This document shows, in pieces, positions 1-7,620 of a stretch of 54,971 nt of DNA. The stretch is from Pseudomonadales bacterium (GTDB lineage: Bacteria > Pseudomonadota > Gammaproteobacteria > Pseudomonadales > Azotimanducaceae). The stretch's first letter is position 1; each line of letters starts with the position of its first letter. The stretch covers positions 1-54,971 of the forward strand of contig JAFMIA010000004.1 in assembly GCA_017854255.1 (NCBI GenBank), given 5' to 3'. The position numbers were made by a program, and so were the translations under genes. Below the pieces are notes generated by a model, which made no database searches, was not told the origin of the DNA, and was given only the letters and a program-made list of their open reading frames with translations.

Positions 1-110
1 ACGGGCTTGGCATGCTGGGCGAGCTGGGTGATGACGGGCTTGGCATGCTGGGCGAGCTGGGTGATGACGGGCTTGGCATGCTGGGTGACGACGGACTCGG
101 CATACTGGGC
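1..110. repeat. 33-bp tandem coding repeat (minisatellite)
   Basis: A 33-bp unit recurs at 1-32 (first base cut off), 33-65 and 66-89. The third copy has lost 9 bp, and a degenerate continuation runs to about 110. The 33-bp period and the 9-bp loss are both multiples of three, so the Ser/Pro lipoprotein frame is kept. The array continues past the left edge, so its copy number is unknown. Confidence 0.85.
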
Positions 111-190
111 GGCGTTGACGGCGGTGTACTCGGCGATTGACACCCGGTGATCAAAATAAGGCCAATGAGTGTCAGTAACGCAAGGCGCAT
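1..190 (-). CDS. Ser/Pro-repeat lipoprotein, 3' part outside window
   Basis: The reverse strand reads from an ATG at 190 without a stop to the window edge. The first residues are MRLALLTLIGLILITGCQSP, a short signal peptide ending in the lipobox ITGC, so the product should be lipidated on Cys17 and anchored in the outer or inner membrane. After the Cys the chain is almost only Ser, Pro and Met, in repeats of about 11 residues (SMPSPSSPSSP). This is the composition of an extended linker or stalk; any folded domain would lie outside the window. No SD is obvious. The lipobox and the in-frame 33-bp repeat make a real gene likely. No function can be assigned. Confidence 0.7.
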   Translation of the reverse strand, partial: MRLALLTLIGLILITGCQSPSTPPSTPPSMPSPSSPSMPSPSSPSSPSMPSPSSPSSPSMPSP

Positions 191-519
191 GCCGGGCTCC
201 GTGATGAATGGGGAATTCTGCTGAATTAAAGCTGAATTTAAGCTGAATTACGATGATTGTCGTAGTTTTGGATGAGTAGGCTTTTGGTTTTGACCTATGC
301 GCTCGTAATTTTCCTGGCTGGCTTTTTGTCTGGGCTGTCTGGCAGGCCCTGGTAAGGGGATCGCATTGGCGTCGTTTGCTTTCTGGTGTAAGGCTCACTA
401 AATTGTTGGGATAACAAAGCTTTGGTGAGATCGATGTCGCCAATGCGTAAAAAGATCTATGGTTTAGACTTGCGCAAGGAATGCGTTTTCCACTCAACGA
501 AGACTCAAAGTAGAAAAGA
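191..519. other. 329-bp intergenic region between divergent lipoprotein genes
   Basis: This stretch separates the leftward Ser/Pro lipoprotein from the rightward lipoprotein at 520 and must hold both promoters. It contains three 11-bp tandem repeats (220-252). It also contains a 27-codon hydrophobic reading frame (272-355: ATG, one membrane-like stretch, TAA) that lacks an SD. No certain -35/-10 pair was recognised. Confidence 0.5.
220..252. repeat. three 11-bp tandem repeats (GCTGAATTWAA)
   Basis: The units GCTGAATTAAA, GCTGAATTTAA and GCTGAATTACG follow one another with an exact 11-bp period, 30-62 bp upstream of the divergent Ser/Pro lipoprotein start. An 11-bp spacing is about one helical turn, so the units face the same side of the helix. 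That would suit a repeated binding site, but no regulator is known. Confidence 0.6.
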
Positions 520-1197
520 ATGAAGCGGTTCAAAATCAATCGAGTCAAATGGTCGCTAAGGGCCTTTAGTGTGACGGTTCTTTGCGCCCTGCTGGCAAGC
601 TGCACGCATACCCTAACGGTATCCGGGCGGATCCCGACGCCCCTCATCGAGCCATTACCGGTCTCAATAGGGCTCATCCGACCGCCTGAGTTCAGTACCC
701 ATATTCACCGGGAAAAATTGCCGAGAGGCGGCGGAGATTGGACGATTGAATTGGGCGCGCTGCAGAATGCTTTTTTCGAGAACCTGTTTGATACCGTGTT
801 CCAAGGGGTCCAGCCAGTGGATACACTGGGCTGTCGTGCTGAGGATAAAAGCATTGCCGTAGGAGTACGCTGCCCGGATGGCTTCGTGCAACTAAGCCTG
901 CTTGAATATGCGTTCCTGCCGCCTGAGCTATCGGGATTGAAATTTTTCTCCGCGTCGACAAAGTATCAGCTCGAGTTGATGAATGCCGATGGGGCGGTCT
1001 TGGATACCTGGGTGGTAGTCGGGTACGGCAAAAACGAAGGCGGCGGCTTTCAGCCAACCGATGCCCTTAACGCAGCATCGGTGGAAGCGATTCGGGATGC
1101 CGGTGCGCGGGTTGCGTTGGAGTGGCCAAAGCGGCGCAATGTCCAGACTTGGTTGGATTCAGTTGGAGTCAAGAATGATCCAAAACCGATTATGTAA
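520..1197 (+). CDS. hypothetical lipoprotein
   Basis: This encodes 225 residues with a basic N-terminus (MKRFKINRVKW), a hydrophobic core and the lipobox LLASC, cleaving before Cys28. The mature part is soluble with no further membrane segment. It includes an 'IGLIRPPEFSTHIHRE' stretch followed by a patch around residues 77-97 (LGALQNAFFENLFDTVFQ) that looks helical. The general layout resembles small conserved proteobacterial lipoproteins of unknown role. A second lipoprotein follows 76 bp downstream on the same strand, so the two may be co-transcribed. The ATG at 520 is preceded by an A-rich GTAGAAAAGA stretch. No enzymatic motif was seen. Confidence 0.8.
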   Translation: MKRFKINRVKWSLRAFSVTVLCALLASCTHTLTVSGRIPTPLIEPLPVSIGLIRPPEFSTHIHREKLPRGGGDWTIELGALQNAFFENLFDTVFQGVQPVDTLGCRAEDKSIAVGVRCPDGFVQLSLLEYAFLPPELSGLKFFSASTKYQLELMNADGAVLDTWVVVGYGKNEGGGFQPTDALNAASVEAIRDAGARVALEWPKRRNVQTWLDSVGVKNDPKPIM

Positions 1198-1273
1198 CAG
1201 ACGGTATAGTTGGAAATGTGTATCTGATTTTGGACGTGCGGCGACGGCCCGCCGAAAGATAGGCGTTTTGGCG

Positions 1274-1975
1274 ATGAGCTGGAAAGCTGGGTTGAGGGTG
1301 GCAGCGCGGCGCGTTACGGGCGCTTTTGGTCTTGTTCCAGTTGTTCTGTTACTCCTGCTCGGCGGATGTGCCACAACTCGAGTTGAACAGTCCCGTCAAA
1401 CCAATGCTGTTCTGGGTACTGGCGAGGCGATGGTGATCCTTGGCCGCGCGACCTATAACGATCGTGAAACCGAAGAAAGCTTCACGGATTGTTTGGCGGA
1501 TATTTTGAGTCAAGGCAGTAATCCGATTCGGTTGGTCTCGGAAGATCAGTTTAAAGATGACCTGTATCCCTGGTTTGAAGCGCGAACGGCGCCAACCAAC
1601 GCTAATGATCTTGGGCGTTTATTTGCTGAAGCGGGTGTTCAAGCGCAAATCGACCAATCGAGTATTCGCTATTTGGCCTGGATTGAAGGCGATACCGTGA
1701 CGGTCGATAAAGGCGGGTCTATGAGTTGTGCGGTGAGCACGTTTGGTGGCGGCTGCTTTGGTATGAGCTATTGGGAACAAGACGCTTCGTATGAAGCCTC
1801 TATTTGGGATTTGAAGAATTTGAGTGCTTCGGGGCAAATCAGCGCAGACTCCAATGGTACGAGTTATTTAGCGGGACTGGTTTTGCCCATTCCGATCTTG
1901 GCTCGGCCAGGTAATGCGGCATGCAAAGGTCTCGCGGCGCAATTGCGGGTGTTTATAACAGGGGTTGACGATTAG
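1274..1975 (+). CDS. conserved hypothetical lipoprotein
   Basis: This encodes 233 residues from the ATG at 1274. The frame is open further upstream, but only this start places the signal peptide correctly (RR-containing n-region, VVLLLLLGGC lipobox, Cys about residue 32). The mature part has Cys pairs, one within 'MSCAVSTFGGGCFGMSYWEQ', then a beta-rich 'ASYEASIWDLK' segment. It ends with a helix around 'ACKGLAAQLRVFI'. I recognise the pattern as a widespread exported family without known function. It is convergent with the TPR/TonB-C-like pair, with stops about 20 bp apart and no clear terminator between them. Confidence 0.8.
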   Translation: MSWKAGLRVAARRVTGAFGLVPVVLLLLLGGCATTRVEQSRQTNAVLGTGEAMVILGRATYNDRETEESFTDCLADILSQGSNPIRLVSEDQFKDDLYPWFEARTAPTNANDLGRLFAEAGVQAQIDQSSIRYLAWIEGDTVTVDKGGSMSCAVSTFGGGCFGMSYWEQDASYEASIWDLKNLSASGQISADSNGTSYLAGLVLPIPILARPGNAACKGLAAQLRVFITGVDD

Positions 1976-1995
1976 GCAGGTCGATGTTGTCAACG

Positions 1996-3513
1996 TCAGG
2001 AGTTCGACGGAATTCGACTGGGCTCCCCGACCGGCGGGGCTTCAGGGGTTGGGCCGAGGTCGGTCTCGGAGGCGTCGGTGGTTGAACGATTAGCGTCAAT
2101 CGCCGCCGCTTTGTCGGGCCTAGGAATGAAGACTTGGCGCAGGGAGAAGTCAACTTCCTCAGGGATGCCGTTGCGCAACGCTGGGCGAAAGCGACTGTTC
2201 AGAACCATGGTTCGGGTCCAGCGCACCTCTCGATTGGGCACGTTTTCATTTACCACTTTGATCCGCCTGGCTCGCCCCTCGGTCGAGATCCTAAACCTTA
2301 AGTCTACGGCATATTCCGTATCGGACGCCGTCGAGTCGGGGCCATCAACGGCACTAAAATAAATAGGCTGATAAGCGTCGGGCCAGAGCAGGACGGGATC
2401 GGTGAGGCTGGTCGTTGGGACCGAGCTGCTTTTGGGTTGTGGGTCGTCCAAGGCCTCGGCCTCGGCGACCAGCGCGCCGTCCTCAATAGGGGGTGACGCG
2501 GGGTTGGCGGCGAGCCAAGCCGAGCGGTAGGCCGTCAGCGCTTTTCGGTTACCGGTCAGGATATAACCATCGGCTAAGGCCATCCACGCCTGGGTTAGGG
2601 TCTCGGCGTTGACCACAGTCTGATTCTGAACAACGGTTAGGATTTGCTCCAAGGCTTGCTCTTGTAATTGACGACTACTGCCTCGCCAGCTGTAAACCCG
2701 AGCTTTTGTTTCCAGGGCATCAATTAAATTAACGCTGTAGGGTCCCTCGGCTGTCGTTGTTTCCAAAATAGCTTGGTCGAGTAGGTCGATAGCATCATTA
2801 AATAAGGTTTGTCTGAGCAGACGGTCTAGGTCTTCGGCAAAAGGCGAGATTGTTTTGGCCCGTTGGCCGAGATAAGCCCCAATGCCAACTTTGACCTGGC
2901 TGAGCGCTGGACTTCCGGCAGGGAGGACTTTTTCGGCAATACTCAGCACGTATCGCTGTGCAATGTCGGCCGCATCGGTCTGATCGGTAATGAGATAGGT
3001 GCGCGTGAGCCAATTGAGGTTGGTTGTTTGCTCCGCCGTGAACAAGCCATCGCTGCGGTGCTGAATGTTCTGGCTCCATCGAAAATGATCCTCTGCAGCG
3101 TCATAGTCCTCGCGCAGAAAACCATTGATTCCAATAGCGGAGAGCAGTTGGGGTAATCGGGCGTCGAACAAGCTTTGATTTTGATTGAAATAGGACAGCG
3201 CTGTGCGCAAGGATTGATCGCCTTCCGTCAGATCGCCTGCATAAGTTTGGAGGATACCGACATTTGCCAGTCGCTTGGCCAGATAAATGGGGTCTTCGGG
3301 ATCAGCACTGGCAAGGCTTGCATTTAGGTCCGCGGCAAGGCTTCGAGCTCGGTCTTGAGAGAGATTAGGCGTTGCGTTCAAGGCTGCGTTATTGGATTTG
3401 CTTTCTAAGAAGTTCAAATCATCGGTATTGTAAAGCAGGGAGAGGATCGGGTCCGGAGCGGCTTTGGCCAAGCATGCACTGAGGATGAGCAGCGTTAAGA
3501 GAATCGGGCGCAT
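1996..3513 (-). CDS. exported helical-repeat protein with TonB-C-like end
   Basis: This encodes 505 residues. The N-terminus MRPILLTLLILSACLAKAAP is a signal peptide; LSAC also resembles a lipobox, so lipidation is possible. The middle (about 30-350) is rich in Ala/Leu helices typical of degenerate TPR arrays. Around residues 400-465 comes a stretch resembling the TonB C-terminal fold, running from YAVDLRFRISTEGRARRIKV through RWTRTMVLNSRFRPAL to VDFSLRQVF. The tail is Pro/Ala-rich. It lies 2 bp after the stop of its paralogue, so the two are an operon and probably translationally coupled. Unlike true TonB it has no long Pro-rich spacer before the C-terminal domain. Role unknown; periplasmic scaffold or adaptor is an inference. 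Confidence 0.8.
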   Translation of the reverse strand: MRPILLTLLILSACLAKAAPDPILSLLYNTDDLNFLESKSNNAALNATPNLSQDRARSLAADLNASLASADPEDPIYLAKRLANVGILQTYAGDLTEGDQSLRTALSYFNQNQSLFDARLPQLLSAIGINGFLREDYDAAEDHFRWSQNIQHRSDGLFTAEQTTNLNWLTRTYLITDQTDAADIAQRYVLSIAEKVLPAGSPALSQVKVGIGAYLGQRAKTISPFAEDLDRLLRQTLFNDAIDLLDQAILETTTAEGPYSVNLIDALETKARVYSWRGSSRQLQEQALEQILTVVQNQTVVNAETLTQAWMALADGYILTGNRKALTAYRSAWLAANPASPPIEDGALVAEAEALDDPQPKSSSVPTTSLTDPVLLWPDAYQPIYFSAVDGPDSTASDTEYAVDLRFRISTEGRARRIKVVNENVPNREVRWTRTMVLNSRFRPALRNGIPEEVDFSLRQVFIPRPDKAAAIDANRSTTDASETDLGPTPEAPPVGEPSRIPSNS

Positions 3514-3515
3514 GC

Positions 3516-4799
3516 TTACACCTCCGCCTCGGTTTGACTGTCAGCGCTTTTAAACCGCTGCACGAAGGGCAGGTCCAACGTTTCAACGGGCAATCCATCG
3601 TGAATCGCCGGCTTAAACCGCGCAACTTTGAAAACCTGTTTCATGAGTTCTCGAACTTGGCGTGGGTAGCGATCTTCAAAGCGGATATTGGTCGGTTTGC
3701 CTTCCGCTGTGATGTCCACCGTCATCTGTACTTCTAGGGTCTCTAAACGCGCTAATTTTCGATATCGCGTTGGCAGCGCCTGCTTGAGTTGATCAAGGTT
3801 GAAGCGAAAAGGTGCGCCGATCACGGGCTCAAAATTATCGGTATAGCCGCCGAATTCCGATTGTGCCGCCTCTGCAATCGGAAGGAAGTCTTCGCTTAAA
3901 GCCACGGTAAAGGTTTGAGGGGCTTGCGACCAAAGCGCCTCATCGCGATAAACGCCAGCTAAGATTCTTCTCCGGCGCAATTCTTGCCTGAGCTTCATAT
4001 CACCGACTTTATTAGGGTCGAGGTCATTATATCGCCGCAGTCCCGAAATCAATTGGGGCGTTTGATCTTTAACTGCGTTTTGTTGAGCGTAGTGCGCCGC
4101 TGCGAGGTTTGCTTGGCCATCGAGGGTGAGTAGATCACCAATTTTTTGTTCAAATTGTGCGATGAGATCGGCAGGCAAATTCTGTGTCTTAGCGCGCGCC
4201 AGCAGTTTAATGGCATCATCGCTGTGGCAGCACCGAGCCGAAAATCGTTCAATGTCTAATCGAAGTAACGCCCGTTCGGGTTCAAAGGGCTCGCGCGCTA
4301 ATTCGGTTTTAAGCGATGCGCTCAATAACCGTCTGGCCGCATCAAATTGTCCTGAGTAAAGATACCAGCGGGCCAAGGCAATTTCAGATTGGACTCGGGT
4401 ATCAATCGAGGTGCTTCGTTGCCCCAAGAAATGATTGAATTGCTTAAATTGATTCGCCTGCCGGTAGTCTTTTTGTTCGATGTGCGCGCGTGCTAATTGA
4501 TCCAAAATTGGCCCTTGTTGTTCCGTGACGACGCCATGCTCACGGTGCAGTGCATGTTGGGCTTGGAGCAGTAGATCTTCAGCGACAGCCCAGTTTTGAT
4601 CAGCCATTGCCTTCCCCGCTTTGGATTGCAGCACATCTGCTTCTGACAAGGATGGCTGCGCCGCGTTGGCAACAGGGCCTGGCAGGCTCTGTGCAAGCAC
4701 GCCCGGAACAAGGGTCACACTGAAGCCAATGATGAATACCGTACCAATCAAACCGGCAACAGTCGCTTGGAAACGCTTCAGCCGTTGAAATTGGGTCAT
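3516..4799 (-). CDS. exported helical-repeat protein with TonB-C-like end, paralogue
   Basis: This encodes 427 residues from the ATG at 4799, chosen because AAGGTG lies about 10 bases upstream; another ATG at 4826 has no SD. After a basic n-region comes a long hydrophobic stretch ending VPGVLAQ, a signal peptide or anchor. Ala/Gln/Leu-rich TPR-like helices follow. The last ~70 residues (MTVDITAEGKPTNIRFEDRY, then FKVARFKPAIHDGLPVE) repeat the TonB-C-like pattern of the next gene. The pair arose by duplication but is now strongly diverged. It is divergent from the M48 protease gene (4928), with a shared 128-bp promoter region. Function unknown. Confidence 0.8.
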   Translation of the reverse strand: MTQFQRLKRFQATVAGLIGTVFIIGFSVTLVPGVLAQSLPGPVANAAQPSLSEADVLQSKAGKAMADQNWAVAEDLLLQAQHALHREHGVVTEQQGPILDQLARAHIEQKDYRQANQFKQFNHFLGQRSTSIDTRVQSEIALARWYLYSGQFDAARRLLSASLKTELAREPFEPERALLRLDIERFSARCCHSDDAIKLLARAKTQNLPADLIAQFEQKIGDLLTLDGQANLAAAHYAQQNAVKDQTPQLISGLRRYNDLDPNKVGDMKLRQELRRRRILAGVYRDEALWSQAPQTFTVALSEDFLPIAEAAQSEFGGYTDNFEPVIGAPFRFNLDQLKQALPTRYRKLARLETLEVQMTVDITAEGKPTNIRFEDRYPRQVRELMKQVFKVARFKPAIHDGLPVETLDLPFVQRFKSADSQTEAEV

Positions 4800-4927
4800 A
4801 AGACGGGAACACCTTTTAGTAATCATTGCTGCAATATAGGTTTAAACGGGGTTAGGGCGCAATTCGTTCAGTTGATTTTCAGGTTGGGTGCTGAATAATG
4901 CAGGGCAAGGTCTGAGCGGATACCATT

Positions 4928-6595
4928 GTGTTGAAACAAATCATCAGTTTACTGTTTGGCTTGCTCTTTGCCGAACCGAGCTTGAGTGCTCATGAGGCGG
5001 GGCTAGGCTTGATCCGGCAAGGGCCAGCGCACCCCGTCAGTCGCCTTATGGCTGAAAACCCGGCTGCAAAGACGATGGATGAACCCGCGTTGGAGACCGC
5101 GGCGAGTGCAGTGGATCAACGCGGGAATACCGACAGTGCCATCGTTGAAGAGGGCGTTGAAGATGACGCCCCGGATGCGGTGGACGGTGTCGAGACAGCG
5201 GCAGAGGGTAAATTATCCAAAAGTGAGGCTCGGAAACAGCAAGAATGCCAGATGGCGAATGCGGCCATGACGGCGGTTGGTGTGACCCAAAACACATCCT
5301 TACAAGACTATGTTCGCCGGGTGGGTCAGCGCTTAGTCGATGTTGCCGAGGTGGGCGAGGAAACCTTTTCTTTTGACGTGCTGGAAACGCCCCAAATCCA
5401 AGCGGCGACCAACGCCTGCGGGAACATCTTTATCAGCACAGGTCTTATGATGCATCTCAATTCGGAATCTGAATTGGCGGCGGTGTTAGGCCATGAAATC
5501 ATGCACGTCTTAAAGGCCCACGACAAACGCAGGAAGCGCCGCGAACTGCTAAAAGGCGCGCTTGGGTCCGCCACCGCAATGGTATTGGGTGGTAGCAGTT
5601 ATTCGCGCAATGAAATCAACCGGTCGATGAGAACCGCGACCGATCTTGCGTTTACCCAGTACGACCAGAATCAGGAATTTGAGGCGGACAATTTTGGCGC
5701 GGAAATTATGGCGAAAGCCGGCTACTCACCAGAAAGCGTGGTGCAGGTCATGGCAATGTTTAAAGCCTTGGAGTCGGTTGAGTTCAAACAAGCCAGAGCC
5801 GAGGGGCGCTCGAATGCGTTGTTTCGCAGTTTTGTGACGTCGCACCCGCCCACCCCAGAACGCTATGATCGGGCTGTTATCAAGGCGCGGGCATTGAATG
5901 CTGAAAACAATGATTATCGGTCAAGCGATGAATTTCTCGAGCAGCTCGATGGCGTGCCTTATGGACTCACGCGCACAACCGGCGTGCTGCGGGGAAACCG
6001 GTTTTATCATGCCCGGCTTGGTATTACGTTGGCCCTACCTGAGGGCTGGCGGCAAAAGCAGGTGCCCAGCGGGGTCTTGTTTGAGTCTGCAAGCGGGGAC
6101 GCGGCGTTTGAGCTCAGTACGGCTCGCCTGAAAAAAGGTCTTACCCCCGAGGCGCTCGTGAACGAGGGGCTCGGCTTTAAGGTTATTGAAGGGCGTGATC
6201 TCACCATTGATGGGATGCCCGCCTACATTGCAACGGCGGAGCGTGCGCAAACCGTCTTCGGCGAGCGGCCGATTCGATTGATTGTCGTCTTTGATCAACG
6301 CCGGGGCCTGGCCTTTGTCGGCCAAGGTTCCGGAAAATTTGATCTGAAGAAGTTGGCGGATGACGGGTCTTTTATCAAAATCGGTTTTAGTCTCGCGCGG
6401 ATGCAGAAAGCCGACTTTGAGGCGGCGAAACCGCTCCAGCTTAAGGTGGTTCGAGCAAGCCTCGGCACCACGATGGCGAGCCTTGCAGCCCAGTCGGATC
6501 TACCGAATTATCCCGAAGACGAACTGCGAGTCATTAATGGCTTGTACCCCCAGGGCGAGCCTGAACCAGGGCAGCTGATCAAGATCATTGATTAA
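4928..6595 (+). CDS. exported M48 family zinc metalloprotease
   Basis: This encodes 555 residues with a GTG start followed by TTG AAA. The N-terminal hydrophobic stretch ending LSA-HEA is a signal peptide, and an acidic low-complexity linker follows (about 40-100). The zinc site is HEIMH (about residues 188-192), with the third ligand in EFEAD (about 247-251), as in M48 peptidases of the BepA/LoiP type. The C-terminal ~50 residues (VVRASLGTTMASLAAQSDLP ... GQLIKI) resemble the end seen in many periplasmic M48 proteins. Family members degrade or assist assembly of outer-membrane proteins. Here it neighbours envelope lipoproteins and TPR proteins, consistent with envelope quality control. Its stop overlaps the next, convergent gene by 4 bases. 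Confidence 0.9.
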   Translation: MLKQIISLLFGLLFAEPSLSAHEAGLGLIRQGPAHPVSRLMAENPAAKTMDEPALETAASAVDQRGNTDSAIVEEGVEDDAPDAVDGVETAAEGKLSKSEARKQQECQMANAAMTAVGVTQNTSLQDYVRRVGQRLVDVAEVGEETFSFDVLETPQIQAATNACGNIFISTGLMMHLNSESELAAVLGHEIMHVLKAHDKRRKRRELLKGALGSATAMVLGGSSYSRNEINRSMRTATDLAFTQYDQNQEFEADNFGAEIMAKAGYSPESVVQVMAMFKALESVEFKQARAEGRSNALFRSFVTSHPPTPERYDRAVIKARALNAENNDYRSSDEFLEQLDGVPYGLTRTTGVLRGNRFYHARLGITLALPEGWRQKQVPSGVLFESASGDAAFELSTARLKKGLTPEALVNEGLGFKVIEGRDLTIDGMPAYIATAERAQTVFGERPIRLIVVFDQRRGLAFVGQGSGKFDLKKLADDGSFIKIGFSLARMQKADFEAAKPLQLKVVRASLGTTMASLAAQSDLPNYPEDELRVINGLYPQGEPEPGQLIKIID

Positions 6596-7515
6596 CGAAA
6601 CAGGGTGATCAGAGCCGCGTGTGAGGCGAGCTGTTGCGCCTCGGTAATGCCTTTGATGCGGCCCCGGGCAATCAAGTAGTTAACCCCTAGGTCCTCTGAA
6701 TATCGCGCTAGCGTGTCTTGAACAAAGGTTGCCGCGCCAACGATGAAAGCGGGTTGATCGGGCTGGTCGGGTTGATCTTGAGCCGCTGCGCGACGGCTCT
6801 CTTGCCCCAATTGTTCCCTAACAGCCGTCGCCAGTGCGGCATCTTCGGTAATAAAAATCGTTCGCATAACCGGCACGACGTCGGGCTGCTCTTGATCTGC
6901 CGCTTTGAGGGCGGCCCGATATTGCGCAAAGTTTTGGGAAAGTTCACTGAAGGTTTCCATGGGCGAGGCGAGGTAAGGGCAGCCAAATGCCGCGGCTTGC
7001 TTGAGCGCCAGTGGCCCGAAGGCTGCGATCCAGAGCCTGGGATGCGGGCTTTGGTAAGGCCTTGGGGAGAGGTACAGCCCACGATCATCTTTGTGATGAA
7101 TCGCCTCCCCAGACCAAATTGTCAGCATGCGCGTTAAGGATTGCTTGAATAACGCGCGTTTTTCGCGGGGATCTACCCCGAAGACGTCGAACAAGTCTTC
7201 GCTGAACCCGCGTCCGAGGCCTAGAATGAGTCGGCCTTGGGCAATCTGGTCCAGCATGGCGACCTCTTCTGCGACACTCACCGGATGCCGGATGGGCAAA
7301 ACCAGGGACGTGGTGCCGAGGTCAATGGTACTGGTTCGAGCCGCGGCAGCCGCCAGTAAAATCAGCGGCGCGCTCAGCGCAGCGGGGCCTGCAAAATGAT
7401 TTTCGGGCAACCAAAAGCCCTCAAAGCCCATGGCTTCGGCCTTTGCAGCTTGATCGGGGATTCGTTGTAGGGCCTCAACACTGCTGAGATCCCAGGCGGT
7501 GACAGCAAGTTTCAC
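6592..7515 (-). CDS. LLM-class flavin-dependent oxidoreductase
   Basis: About 307 residues of a luciferase-like TIM barrel. Typical features are 'EAMGFEGFWLPENHF' near the N-terminus, 'TSTIDLGTTSLVLPIRHPV' and 'GRLILGLGRGFSEDLFDVFG'. Family members use F420 or FMN; the cofactor cannot be told from the sequence alone. The start is uncertain: a GTG at 7515 gives the usual 'xKLAVTAW' beginning, a TTG at 7527 adds four residues, and neither has a clear SD. It is a single gene, convergent with the M48 protease and divergent from the thiolase gene. Residues 240-260 contain a Gln/Pro/Asp repeat (DQPDQPDQP) from a short 9-bp DNA repeat, probably a surface loop. Confidence 0.88.
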   Translation of the reverse strand: MKLAVTAWDLSSVEALQRIPDQAAKAEAMGFEGFWLPENHFAGPAALSAPLILLAAAAARTSTIDLGTTSLVLPIRHPVSVAEEVAMLDQIAQGRLILGLGRGFSEDLFDVFGVDPREKRALFKQSLTRMLTIWSGEAIHHKDDRGLYLSPRPYQSPHPRLWIAAFGPLALKQAAAFGCPYLASPMETFSELSQNFAQYRAALKAADQEQPDVVPVMRTIFITEDAALATAVREQLGQESRRAAAQDQPDQPDQPAFIVGAATFVQDTLARYSEDLGVNYLIARGRIKGITEAQQLASHAALITLFR

Positions 7516-7620
7516 GTAACGGACCAAGTTATCGATTGATCGATACTCTAACGCGGGGGTGTCATGAAAACCACCGCAGGCTGTGGCAGAATGTCGGCTC
7601 GATGATAATGAGTGTCCTGT

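Noticed and set aside
1061-1273. N-terminal extension of the second lipoprotein to 1061
   Set aside because: It overlaps the first lipoprotein gene and would place the signal peptide 70 residues into the protein. The ATG at 1274 is the better start.
7127-7399. Forward frame inside the LLM oxidoreductase
   Set aside because: Antisense to a clear gene; low-complexity Ser/Arg/Ala composition typical of shadow frames.
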